From assembly GCF_050947875.1 (NCBI RefSeq), contig NC_134568.1:200809043-200873042 (forward strand): 64,000 bases of DNA, written 5' to 3'. How positions within the stretch are numbered: the stretch's first letter is position 1; the number at the start of each line of letters is the position of its first letter. The notes beneath the pieces were generated by a model. It made no database searches. It saw only the letters and a program-made list of their open reading frames with translations, and was not told the DNA's origin. The stretch comes from Dermacentor variabilis (lineage: Eukaryota; Arthropoda; Arachnida; Ixodida; Ixodidae). Made by a program: the position numbers and the translations under genes. Of the stretch, positions 51,396-62,958 are shown one piece after another.

Positions 51396-52146
51396 ATTAT
51401 ACCTTATTATACAAGACACAATCGTCTGCGAACAGCCGAATGGGTACTGTAATATTATTTGGTATATCATTAATGAAAATTAAAAAAAGGAGCGGATCCA
51501 AAACGCTGCCCTGTGGTACACCGGATAGTACCCCTGAGGGATCAGAGCGACAGTTTTCAAGCACAACGTACTGTTCTCTATTGGAGAGCTAGGATAAAAA
51601 CCATTTAGTGATTATCGGATTTTTGAAAATTTTATCAATCTTTAGGAGCAGTTTAGGGTGGGAAACGTTATCAAAAGCTTTGGCGAAGTCAAGGAATATT
51701 ATGCCTACTTGTTTGCGTTCGTTCAAGGCACTTGCGAGATCATGTGTTAATTCAACCAACTGATTTATTGTCGAGTGCTGCTTACGGAAACCATGTTGGC
51801 AACGATTTAGGATATTGAAATCAGCGACGTATATGGATAATTGTTTGGAGACAATATTTTCTAGTATTTTGGCACATGTACTAATTAATGAAATAGGTCT
51901 ATAGTTATTAACATCCAATTTATTACCACTTTTATGAATCGGAACAATTTTCGCACACTTCCAAGCAGATGGTAAGCAGCCAGTAGAAATTGAGCACTGA
52001 TAGATAACTGTGAGGTATTTAGCGGTCCACTCTGCATATCTGTACAAAAACTCATTAGGAATTTTATTGGGTCCTGGGCTCTTTTTGCTATCCATGTTCA
52101 ATATGAGATTTAATACACCCTGTTCATTTATTTCAATGTCATTCAT
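51396..52146 (-). pseudogene. CR1-like LINE: reverse transcriptase core
   Basis: MDSKKSPGPNKIPNEFLY, AWKCAKIVPIHKSGNKLDVN, NYRPISLISTCAKILENIV, RCQHGFRKQHSTINQLVEL, IFLDFAKAFDNVSHPKLL are in one frame. TAG at 51591-51589 interrupts, and the same frame then goes on with LSGVPQGSVLDPLLFLIFIN and FADDCVLYNKV (FADD at 51432-51421). The catalytic residues are intact apart from the stop. The nested LINE begins four codons after FADDCVLYN. Confidence 0.87.
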
Positions 52147-52900
52147 AGGAGGTTGATTGGGAACTTCGTCAAAATTAGGTGTGGAGCAATCGTCTTAAGT
52201 ATAAACGGTAGAAAAAAAACTGTTGAGAGACTGAGCTCTGTCTAAAGTATTATACTTACAGTCAGTGCGAGGCGAGGGGTTGACATCTCCAAAATTTACT
52301 AGAAGCATTTTTGAGGAATGATACCAAGGTAGTGTTGAAGAAGTTAGTTTTTGAATCTTTAATAAGTTGCTTAAATTCCTGGCTCATATTCTTGATAACA
52401 TTAATGGAGTGTGGGCTACCAGACTGTCCAAGCACCTGACGTCTTCGCTTTAATCTTCTTTTTGCTTGAATAATGTCTCTGGTTATCCATGGATTTCTTT
52501 TTCTAGCAGTATTAAGACGGTGCGGAACATAGCACTTTATGCAACGTTGAACCACGTTGGAAAAATGATCCCAGAGTTTGTCAACGCTCTCACCAGAACG
52601 GTGCGTAGTAATGAAGTCTTCTTCAAATGATAAGGCAAGGTGATCTAATATGCATACACCATTAGCATCTTTAAAAATCGGGATCAACTTTCGCAAGCAG
52701 TCCTCCGAGATCCTTGCATCAAGCCTAAAGCATGTGATAACCATATTGCGGTCAGACATTCCATCCTCAACCGAGCAGCTAGAAAGATAGGGATGTAACG
52801 GCTCAGAAAGAAATACAAGATCTAGGATTGAGGAAGTATCCCCACATACCCTAGTATGTTCTGAGACAATCTGGGATAAATTAAAGCAGAAGGTCAAATT
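52147..52900 (-). pseudogene. CR1-like LINE: endonuclease end and linker
   Basis: 52897-52262: LSQIVSEHTRVCGDTSSILD, LVFLSEPLHPYLSSCSVEDG, MSDRNMVIT (the S-D-H motif of the endonuclease is SDRN here), then a linker with CYVPHRLNTARKRNPWITRD. It reads open for 211 codons and ends near ASSKFWRCQPLASH. Confidence 0.8.
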
Positions 52901-53405
52901 AAGCAGTTATTCACAGGGTCGAGGTTCAGATGAGCCTGGATCCATTGTTACCCAATTGATTCCAGGTAAATTAATGTCGCCAATCAAGCATATATCATCT
53001 TTGTGGCAAAAGCTTGCTTCCATAAATGCTCTAAGGTTTCCCATTACGCTATCGGTTGAGCCAGGAGGTCTGTAAAATACACCTATGCAATGAGAACGGT
53101 TTGAAAGTTTTACTTTAATCCATAGACCTTCGATATTTCTGAAATCCGGCAATACTGTGTACGTAATGGAATTTTTTACAAGTAATCCTACGCCCACTCC
53201 TCTACTGCATCGGTCCTTTCTCAAAATAGTGTAACCGCAGGGAGTAACCTCAGCATCAGAAATGTCATTGCGGAGCCATGTTTCCTTAATGGCAACAATA
53301 TCTGGCTCATGCTCGAGTAGAATACTTTCTAACACATATAATTTATTCAGAATGCTGCGGGCGTTAAGATTTATGATCTTTAAACATGCAAGGTCGTTTG
53401 TTTGA
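52901..53405 (-). pseudogene. CR1-like LINE: apurinic-type endonuclease, N-terminal half
   Basis: This is the start of ORF2: KIINLNARSILNKLYVLES (N-A-R-S), then DIVAIKETWLRNDISDAEV (the T-E-T-W-L motif is KETWL; Glu kept), RCSRGVGVGLLV, GVFYRPPGSTDS and DICLIGDINLPGINW (GDIN with Asp and Asn). The active-site pattern N-E-D-N is present. The frame breaks near 52905 and continues in the next ORF. No clear ATG; the frame is open from ~53405. Confidence 0.83.
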
Positions 53406-53893
53406 AGTCATGCATCCCTGCTCATTGAAGGATCCGAGCACGCGTACCGTTTATGATTTACGTCATCCCAAGCGCATACGGTGTCATTAATTTTTATCTT
53501 ATCAAAGATGAGCTTAACTTTAGCACCCCTCTTTTTTTCCTCGAGTGCTGAGTTCCACAAGCCTTTGCGCGTGCTATTAACTCTCATAGAAAAATCCTCC
53601 TGGACGTTGAAATGTGTTTCCTAAAGCTTCAAACAATTGTTTAGTAGCTTCTTTTTTTTCCCCGAAATCAGCGAAGCGCAAGATAACCGGCCTGTTTCTT
53701 CCGTCTATCTTCTTACCAAGCCTGTGGATACGTTCAATCAAGTTCAACTTCACTTTCACTATTTGCTCAAAAATGTCAGACTTTACTTTGTGCATGAGAT
53801 CTTCGTCTGTCTCTTTGTCTTCTTCTGTTACACTCCTAATTATAAGATTATTTCGCCTTGAGCGATTTTCTATATCATCAATTCTTTCAAATC
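53406..53893 (-). pseudogene. CR1-like LINE: ORF1 relic with coiled coil
   Basis: RIDDIENRSRRNNLIIRSV, then EDLMHKVKSDIFEQIVKVKL, IERIHRLGKKIDGRNRPVIL, RFADFGEKKEATKQLFEAL. This is the RIHRLGK...RPVILRF type of RNA-binding ORF1 also known from L1-like elements. A frame change after FFYE leads to NSTRKGLWNSALEEKKRGAK, KLIFDKIKINDTVCAWDD and a stop at ~53410. 5'-truncated at ~53893, where an ATCAA-rich run begins. Confidence 0.76.
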
Positions 53894-54654
53894 AATATCA
53901 AATCAAATCAATGGCTATGAGGAGGCTCGCAGCCTGGCCAAAATAGCCCCGTACAAAGGAATTTATCGTGCGATCCAACTACCCAGGTTTAATGTTCGCA
54001 ATATTATTAATAATCATGTAAACATACTATATAAACACCACAAAGACAGGAGAGAAGTGGGTTAGGAATTGTTTCTTAAAAGGGACACCACGCCAACTCA
54101 CCGCTTGAAGAGGAGAAGAAAACAAGAGAAAGAGAAGGAAATCAATAAAAGAAAAGCAAAGGGGAGACGAAGGCACACTACAACACATCACACAGTCACA
54201 CGCAGAGTCTAATCCCGTGGTTGACAAGAATTCCAGCAGAGCTTTATGAGCCGCATGTCGACAGGAAGCCCGACCTTTCGGAAGAAAAATATCATTTAGT
54301 GCAATTATAGCAAGCTGGATACGAAGGGCTCAGCGCAAGTCCTTGCCGGCGAAGGCGATTCCGCAATATTCCGAGACCTCTATCTTCCCGCGGCGCTGCG
54401 GAGAAATCGTTGAGCGCCTATACGGTGAGGCAATCCTTCATATATGAAATTGAGCAACGTGAGAAGCCCCAACAACATATAGCAGCAGGACTTCGTTGAA
54501 ACATAAAAGAGATTGGTACATCCCCTTTTCTTGTGAGTGGCACGTACAAATAGCCTTCTCTAGAAGGTACGGACCTCGAGCTCCCCTGGATGCTGTTTTG
54601 AGCATCGAATCGAGGACTCTTACTACGCCCTTCTTCAGTGAACCACCGTGGTTG
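53894..54654. other. Intergenic stretch, no gene recognised
   Basis: An ATCAAATCA run is at 53886-53911 next to the LINE. An A/G-rich part at 54100-54165. No ORF with motifs. Confidence 0.4.
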
Positions 54655-54856
54655 CACAGTGTCTATGGCGTTATGCTACAGAGCACGAGGTTGCGGGCTT
54701 GAATCCTGGCCGCATTCCGATGGAGGAAGAACGCCAAAGCGATCGTGTAGCGTGCACGTGAAAGGGAGTCCAGGTGGTCGAAATGAAGCTGGAGCCCTGC
54801 ACTGCGCGGCGTCCCTCATTGCCCGCTGTGTTGCTTCTGAGCGATAAACCCAACAA
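54655..54856 (+). repeat. Diverged tRNA-derived SINE
   Basis: ACAGAGCACGAGGTTGCGGG, TTGAATCCTGGCCGCATTCC (box B), GATGGAGGAAGAACGCCAAA, then GTAGCGTGCACGTGAAAGGG and CAGGTGGTCGAAATGAAGCT, GGAGCCCTGCACTGCGCGGC. The same block order as the 30.8 kb SINE, older. Confidence 0.72.
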
Positions 54857-57797
54857 TTAAATCGTCTGGTTTCAGGGCCCAAAATAGTTCGCAGCATAAA
54901 GAACATTAGTGGGGAAAAAAAACTGGGACGATTGGACACGCACTCCTTTATCATATAAAAATATACTTGGTACGTGGTCGGTGAGACAGCAGCAAACTGT
55001 AAATGCCTTCATAAAGTATTTTGTGATAAGTCTGTGATAAGTGTGGATCTGTAGAAAGTTATGTGCTTGTGTCGTTTATCCTATGTACTGTGCACTGTGT
55101 TCGAACTGCTACGTGTGTTTAGGTTTTTCCATCCATGCGCTCAGAGTACGTGGAAGACTCATTCACTGACGGTTAAAGTCTGTAAAGTGCATCCTGTAAT
55201 CGTGTAGTGGCGTTGACACTAGCTAGGTACCTACCGAGGTCACCGTTGTGGCAACCTCTTCTTTTTCTCCCCTCAATTTACGTTAAAAATTGACATGTGA
55301 AGAGCTAGAAATGGATTATAGCGAAAGCATTTACTACCTTTATCATCCCACACCAACCCATGCCTAATAAAAAAGAAAACAGAGGGTACCGGATTATTTT
55401 ATTCTACCTGAATGTTACTCGGTGCGCTTTCAATATATACCACCTAAGGATCTGTAACTTGTACGGAAACAAGCATTTCGGCGTGCTTGCTCTCAGTCCC
55501 TATATGAATGCCATGAAGCCGAATCCACCACCTCGTGCAGCGAACCGCCACAGCCGCCGAGTAATTGTGGCCGGAGCAATATACAGCACTACTGATTAAC
55601 TTATTTTATTGGCATTGAAAAAGTTGGCAGTGCTTGTCACACGCATTTGATCTGACATGATCTCATCTGACATGATCTGGGTGACATGATGTGAAGGAAA
55701 AAAAAAGTAGCAGTTGGTATCACGGAGATATGTTCATATGGTACAATGACTGGACTAATATACTAGCGCTCTTTCAAAAGGCGATATAGTGCGCTAAATG
55801 AACCACAGGAACAGACTGGCTCGACTTACTGTCAGTAGCAATCGAATGGAGTCAACATACGTGACGCGAAGAAAATCACAGGGGAATAATGGTGTTGTTG
55901 TTTTTTGTTGACATGTAGAATTAGTAACGGAAAGGGAAATGAAAGTGGTGCAAAAAGGGCACCTTGCCGTTGGTGGGAGCCAAATCCACAACCTGTGCAT
56001 GAAGCGTGCGATGCTCCATCCCTTGAATCTAGCCTGGGTGTGTTAGCACAACTCGCGGACATGGCGGCGGGTGCGGAATACATATCCTGTCAGCCGAAAG
56101 CACCACGTGAACGTCGCAGCGCGAAAGTAGTCAATAAACCGCTACTTCAAAGCACCAATATTGCCGTGGTAGAGACACTCGCTATGCGACGAGTGAAAAC
56201 AATCAGGGGAGCAGAAGGACTCGATTTCTTGTGTTAACAGCCAAATCAAGCCAACAGACAAGAGAGCTTGGTTTAATTGAACCATGCGGCGCTGCACACT
56301 GCAATACAGCGTGAGTAATAGCAGCATTACGTAGTAATGCATTATAACATATAAACAAATGTTCAGTACGAATCACAATTAGCAGGGTTGTTACTAAAAA
56401 TTGCGAAGCATGGCCACAACTTCGCACAATCAAAGTCGAGCTCAACGAACCAACATTTAAAAAATTTAATTAACAGAATTGAATTCACTATCATAGCACG
56501 CAGCCCCAACGCTGGGCTGGTAGGGTTTTCAGGAAAATAAAAAGATATAAAAGGAAAAGAATAAAAATAAAAAGCAACTGTTCATGACAACGATTAGCTC
56601 TGGGAGTAGTCCAGACATGTTTATTCCTTTAATGTGGTTTTGGGATATCAGACTCCCCTAACCGATTTTCAAACCTAATTCCTGTTGTTTTCTCTACCTC
56701 TCGGCTGTGCTTATTTAGTAAATAGAAAAAAAGCTAACCAAAGGCAGCCAACATTTGTGAGCAAAACTAAACGAGCCAAGAATACGCGTGTCAAACGGCC
56801 CTTACTCGCCGTCAGGCTATCATCAGTTAGTCGCTCTTTAGACCAGATATGAATGGTGCACACAAATGCGAAACTTGTTTGCGTGCTCATATACTCTACC
56901 TAAGCTTTTCAAAGCAGGCGGCGCTGGCCAAAATTTACACGAAGGCGGTTTATCAAGCGCTAGTTTGGAACTTCCTATTTAATCTCGAAAATCTTGATTG
57001 TAAAGTGAGCAGTACTTTCTGAAATGCCCGAAATATAGGCAGTCAGTTACGTTGTAGTCTGACAGCAACATAAGTACCTGTTTTGCAAGTCAGGAACATG
57101 TAAAACTTTTGTTTTGTAAACTGCCAGCTTGACGGAGCGTGTGACAGCGAAATAAATCAACCTGGCGCCTGGAAGCTATATTGCATTTTTTCTCGTCCGC
57201 TCTGCCGAGAACAGTGAAGTATTTGTTGTGGTTTGCCCGCGTATTCTGCGTTGTTCTTAACTTGCGCCAAAATGAACAAGTGTTCAGCAAAGCGCCACGC
57301 CAGTGAAGAAAACAAAGTGCCAAAAATAACGTCACGACTAAAATAAAAACGGCTAGCGATGCAACGATTTATCAATTTGGTGCATCAACATGGCCGTTTA
57401 TACCGCAATATTCTGCGTATACAGTCGCGTTCAATATGACATGTAAGATGGTGCCCATGGTCGAAGGAGCTCCAAGAATACACGACGTGGTCGACATACG
57501 GGAAAATTCTTTAATAAATAATAGCATTTCGAAGGTTGTTTGGTTCTCCTTTTTTTTTTTTTTCTTTTATGTTGGCACCACCGTGCAGTGGTGGACGCCC
57601 CTTCGACCTGCACCGCTACAGTGAGGAAGTGCGCCGCTCTTTCATGCTAACAGCGACAGCATCTTTAAGCAAACGTATGAGTGCGCGGCTGCTGCGAGTC
57701 ACAGCCTAACGTTAACTATAGCCGGTGGGCCATGTAGTAGTGGTTGCTTGGTTGTGCAAGTCACGTAAGAACATTTAAACTAAATGTTGAAGTTTTG
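54857..57797. other. Intergenic stretch, no gene recognised
   Basis: TGACATGATCT occurs several times in 55650-55695. All other ORFs are short and without motifs. T-run at 57551-57565. No mobile-element ends recognised. Confidence 0.4.
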
Positions 57798-57960
57798 GCA
57801 AGCACGGTAGCCCAGTGGCTGAGCAGCATTACGCTCCTGAGCTCGAGGTTGCGGGATCAATCCAGGATATGGTGGCCACATTTTATCGAGGCCAAAATTA
57901 TTCGTGGACAGTTTAATATCTTTATGACTGCTGAGTATATATCTATATCTTTATGCAAAC
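57798..57960 (+). repeat. 5' part of a tRNA-derived SINE
   Basis: CAAGCACGGTAGCCCAGTGG (box A), CTGAGCTCGAGGTTGCGGGA and TCAATCCAGGATATGGTGGC (box B), CACATTTTATCGAGGCCAAA. The expected CCAGGTGG and TCATAATC blocks are missing or scrambled after ~57900. Confidence 0.66.
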
Positions 57961-60414
57961 CTCGAAACATGGTAGAATGAAGACTGTGGTCATGGCCTCG
58001 GTCATGGAGAACTGCATCTGAAAGTGTCAGGCCACGGCCATCTGAGTAACGAAGTGAGGCAAAAGGCTACAGAAAATAAAAAAAACAGCCTAAAAATGTT
58101 TACAGGACCACTTGTCAGCAATTGTGTGAAATGCACAAAGAGCCTCCTTGTTCGGTGTTAGCAACTAAAACTAGAAGGCACGTTTTGAGCGGACAGCAAA
58201 GCTAACGTCTTTCCTGGGCTTCTCCCCCAGGAACATAAAAGCCATTGTGAAAGAACAAGAAGAAGAAAAGAAAAAATAAAGTATCTCTCTGACGCTTCTG
58301 TTCGCGCTATCCGAAATTACGCAACCACCTCACATAGGTGCGAGAACCCACATGTCAACAAAAGTCCAATCCCTTCCACACAGCCATTAAACCACTGCCC
58401 GCTGTAGCCATGGTTTCCCGTATCGAGGCCTGGGGCTAGTTTTTCTACTAACAGTGCGGCAACAACCTGAGTCACGATGTCAGAGACGCCAGCTCAAGAG
58501 CACGCATGCGCCGTCCCTGTATACACACTCACACTTAGGTGCCTGTATACACACTCACAGGCACGCACGCGACGGGAATGGTCTGGTGTGATGTCGCCGC
58601 CGAGGTGAAAAGAAGGGAAAACCAAACAAGTGCAGGAGAGGACATTACTTTCCCATCAGCGGCGGCTGCCTTTAATAGAGGTGTCGCAATAAATAATCCG
58701 TCCAAGTACGCGTTGTTATAAGCAACAATGTGAAAACAGAACCCCCCCCCCCAAAAAAAAAAAAGAATGCAAAAATAGATAAGAAATAAAAGAAAGAAAG
58801 TGAGAAAAACGAGAACATGCTCCTACTGCCACTGCATTGGATGCTGCCGGCAGCTCCTTGCCTCCAAGAATGTGCGCTATGTCGAAAGTCAGCGCTCAGA
58901 AGAGTTGCGCAGCACACACAGAGAGAAGCAATGTACTAAATGAAAGGACGGACACGAGGGGTTCCTTAAAATTTACGTTCCGTGACGCAACGTTATGAAA
59001 GCATATTTTATCAACTGAACCCTGTAGACCATCAAGAACGACGCAGGAATACATCGATCACCGAGTACAGGTGCCTTTACTTTAAAGAACTTTGAAGTCT
59101 TGGCTTTCACTCTTCATCTTTTGAGTTTCTAACACCACACAGCGCGATTTACTTGTGCGTACGTTCTCCTAAAGTCGACCGTAAGCAATGATGGATGTGC
59201 GTGTCAGGGACAGCCGGGGCTTAAATTAAGAATCCTTGGAAACGTTGTGCGACAAGAACTTAATGAAATCAGATGCGACCATGGGTACGTTATGAGCCGC
59301 ACGGACGTCTAGGACCGTCTACTATGCGGAAAACGGCGACTACATGTCTACACGCCTTCTTACGTTCTTTTTTTTTTTAGCTAAAGCACTCAATTTTTAT
59401 TCCGACAACATTCTGGCACATGTATCGTGCCAGCAGGTACCGAAAATATGCTTACAAGCAAGAATCATTTGTCTCATTTGAACACGAGTAATATGTGGAT
59501 GATAGCGAATGAATGTGAAAGCGTCATATCAAGTCAACTTAGCTGCTGTTCCTTGCCCTTCGCGTACTTCACTTAATGCTGGGTCTTAGGAGATTCACAG
59601 AACCACGGTAATAAAAAATATGTAGGAAGTCGTTTGTTCCGTTTACAAAAAAAATCAATTTCAGCTAAGTTCGTAAAGCCACCACGAACACTGCCTGGCG
59701 TTCTTTTTGCATATGACTGACTCATTTATTTGGACAGAATCGGAAACTTTTGTAATGATATAATGTACCGCTGGCTTCTCCACAAACAATAAATTGTTTG
59801 GTTATCAAGAAATGATAATATCTGGAGATATAAAGAAACGTTCCGCCAATAAAGCACATTTCGCAAACCTGCTTCAACATTCAATGGAGTTTTAAAAAGG
59901 CAACAAAACGCCACGTTCTGCAGTTTCTGCAATTAGACCAAGGTCAGTAAATGATGTCCACCAAATAAAAATAGAAAAACGCCCACAAGGACACGCTTAG
60001 TGTTAATACGTAGATGCAATATCACTTTCATTAGTGAACTCTAATAACACTTTTAGAGCTGAGACGTTACTTAGGGGCCAAAGCAACGTTTCTACACTTG
60101 TATTTAAACTAAGACTAAAACGGAAGTGTAGCTGCAAAAGAGCCCGCTATATATACCGAATTCTTAGCTTGAAAAAAAAAAGTCCTGAAAAGTCAAAAAA
60201 GAAAAGAGAACCCTCACTGCCTATACAAAGACCATAACACAAAGTTCCAAATATATAAATAATCATGCGTAATGTAAAGGCAGACCATGTCGTAAGCGTA
60301 ACTAGCCTCTGATCATGATAAAATAACTCAGTTTCGCCGGTTCGATCGCGGTCGCGCCAGTAGCACTTTGACGGGAACGGAATGCAAAAACGCTCACGTA
60401 CTTGGAGTTAGGTG
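57961..60414. other. Intergenic stretch, no gene recognised
   Basis: CTGTATACACACTCACA is repeated at 58517 and 58543. C-run and A-run at 58741-58764. Nothing coding is recognised. Confidence 0.4.
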
Positions 60415-60525
60415 AAGTTAAAAAACTTCAGGTCCTCAAAATTAATCCGGAGTCCCACCCTACGGCGCGCCTCATAATGGGATAGTGGTTTTGGCACGTA
60501 AAGCCCCAGAATTTCACAGCGTAAG
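60415..60525 (+). repeat. 3' part of a Ruka-like SINE
   Basis: CAGGTCCTCAAAATTAATCC, GGAGTCCCACCCTACGGCGC, GCCTCATAATGGGATAGTGG, TTTTGGCACGTAAAGCCCC. The tRNA head is missing, so this is a 5'-truncated copy. Confidence 0.75.
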
Positions 60526-61350
60526 CTGTTATGGGCTAATTCCGATAGCCGTTTCAGCTGACGATGGTGTCCGCCGTCGCCGGTGTCCGCCGCAGCTGCA
60601 GCCTAGCGCGCGATAAGTCACGCGATGTGACGGGTGTGCCGTGTAGTGTCGATACGTGCACACTTTGCATTGAAGTTACATATTGTGGTGCGTATAAAGC
60701 CATACGTATGCACGCGATACGCGTTTTAATGTTTCATGCATGCACACGCTCAACTTTCACATTGGGACGCTGTATCCTCTGAAAGGGAGAACAATGCTGC
60801 GTCTGTAGTGTGGCAAGGACAACGACGAAAAGAAGTCGTATTGGCATTTAGAAGAAACATAGCGAACAAGAAAAAGAAGTTACTAGCGCGCAGCATTAAA
60901 CAGCCCATTTCCTCCCCTTCTGCCGAAAATATAATTCCGTAAGAAAGACCTACTTAGAGCAACCTCTATTGCATATGGGCCTTTCTATCTTGGTGATTAA
61001 CATTTTATCTTTTGGGACAAGTACCTTTGGCCGAGTCTGAAAGGAAGTGCGTCAGATTGTGCTTGAATGCGTCATTGCTACTGGGAGACCTTCATGCTAA
61101 ACACCTTCTCCTTATTATTACCATGGAACCGCGTTATTTTCGCAATATAGTATCTTCGTTAACATTGGCATGACTACTATTTAAGAAAAGAAAACCACAG
61201 AAAAAAATAATTTATAATCACTATCAAATAAATAAATAAATCCGCGCATCCGCCACTCTGCGTCGCGGGATTGCCGAGATGAGTTCGACGAAGCAGGCTT
61301 TATGACTAAACACGCCACCGCCGACCTGGTCTGCCGCGAGCGGGGGAGTG
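60526..61350. other. Intergenic stretch, no gene recognised
   Basis: A/T-rich except for 60560-60620. AATA units at 61224-61240. No ORF of interest. Confidence 0.4.
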
Positions 61351-62096
<746 letters not shown>

Positions 62097-62339
62097 CCTG
62101 ACAACTGGTTACGAGCAATGTAATTTAGCCCCCCCCCCTCTCCCCTCAATCCTCATACCCTGTACTATCATTACTTGCGGCATCAGCTTACCTAACTACT
62201 ACTAGATATAGGAGATATGCAATTGCTCTAGACTTTTTGAACCCAGCGGGAGAAATTTTTCGGGATATTGACACCTCCTATTCCCTTGGCACAAAAATGC
62301 ATTTCATACCAGAAAAATTGTAGTAATTTTTACCCGGTT

Positions 62340-62656
62340 AACGTTGTCGAACACCAGTATTAAACTTTTATCCTCTCAGGGCTGGTCTGGCACCCTCGCC
62401 TCTGCGCCCAATCTGTGCAGAAGGTGAAACCATCGTTCATCTTTTCTTATTCTGTCGCCGTTTTCCTTCTTTAAGGAAAAACATTTTAGAACCAGCGTTC
62501 ACTCAACTTGGTTTAAATTTTTCCATTTTAAATATTCTTTCTCTAGGAGCCTCTTCTCTTGGCAACTACCACAGGGATGTCTGCGCAGTCGTGGAGGAAT
62601 TCATATTTATTTCAAGACGATTTTTTTTAAGTTCTTAATATATTATTTTTATTCGT
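62340..62656 (+). pseudogene. LINE zinc tail relic
   Basis: WHPRLC, then (one-base shift) CAEGETIVHLFLFCRRFPSL, TQLGLNFSILNILSLGASSL and CAVVEEFIFISRRFFLSS with a stop near 62637. The C-x2-C-...-H-x4-C zinc pattern can be traced across the shift (CPICAEGETIVHLFLFC in the second frame). 5'-truncated. Confidence 0.62.
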
Positions 62657-62672
62657 TTCAACATGACACTTG
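62657..62672 (+). repeat. 16-bp target-site duplication, left
   Basis: TTCAACATGACACTTG, identical to 62861-62876, flanking the palindromic insertion. It lies in the 3'UTR of the LINE relic. Confidence 0.85.
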
Positions 62673-62860
62673 AAGAAGGGTAAAAAGAAGGACACCGACC
62701 ACTGAATGAATACAAGAAAAGACGTTTCGGCTCCCCTGACGGGAGCCTTGTCAGGGGAGCCAAAACGTCTTTTCTTGTATTCATTCAGTGGTCGGTGTCC
62801 TTCTTTTTACCCTTCTTCATGATGCCTCCCGACCAGACGGGCTTCCGTCAAAACCTCGAC
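62673..62860. mobile_element. 188-bp palindromic insertion, Penelope-like
   Basis: Arms 62673-62740 and 62750-62817 are 68-bp inverted copies with a single difference (CCGAAACG against CCAAAACG) around a 9-nt loop. A unique 43-bp segment (GATGCCTCCCGACCAGACGG...) completes the insert. The GACGTTTCGGCTCCCCTGAC motif is the kind found in the untranslated ends of Penelope-like elements in ticks, from memory. A 16-bp direct repeat brackets it, so it arrived as a unit by target-primed insertion. No coding sequence. Confidence 0.7.
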
Positions 62861-62876
62861 TTCAACATGACACTTG
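62861..62876 (+). repeat. 16-bp target-site duplication, right
   Basis: Partner of 62657-62672, 16 of 16 identical. Removal of the insert and one copy rejoins the LINE 3'UTR (ACACTTG-TACCAG). Confidence 0.85.
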
Positions 62877-62958
62877 TACCAGTTTTTGTAATACCATCAT
62901 CTTCCCAATACCATCCAAATCTTGGCCGATCCCCCGCAGTGGGTACGCGCCATCGAAG
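62877..62958 (+). mobile_element. Rest of the LINE 3'UTR
   Basis: CCCAATACCATCCAAATCTT and GGCCGATCCCCCGCAGTGGG look like the remaining 3'UTR of the relic that ends at 62656. The junction to the next LINE is approximate. Confidence 0.4.

Noticed and set aside
49571..53795. Plus-strand ORFs (for example at 50466, 50873, 53614)
   Set aside because: Antisense to the two minus-strand LINEs, whose frames carry RT, RNase H and endonuclease motifs.
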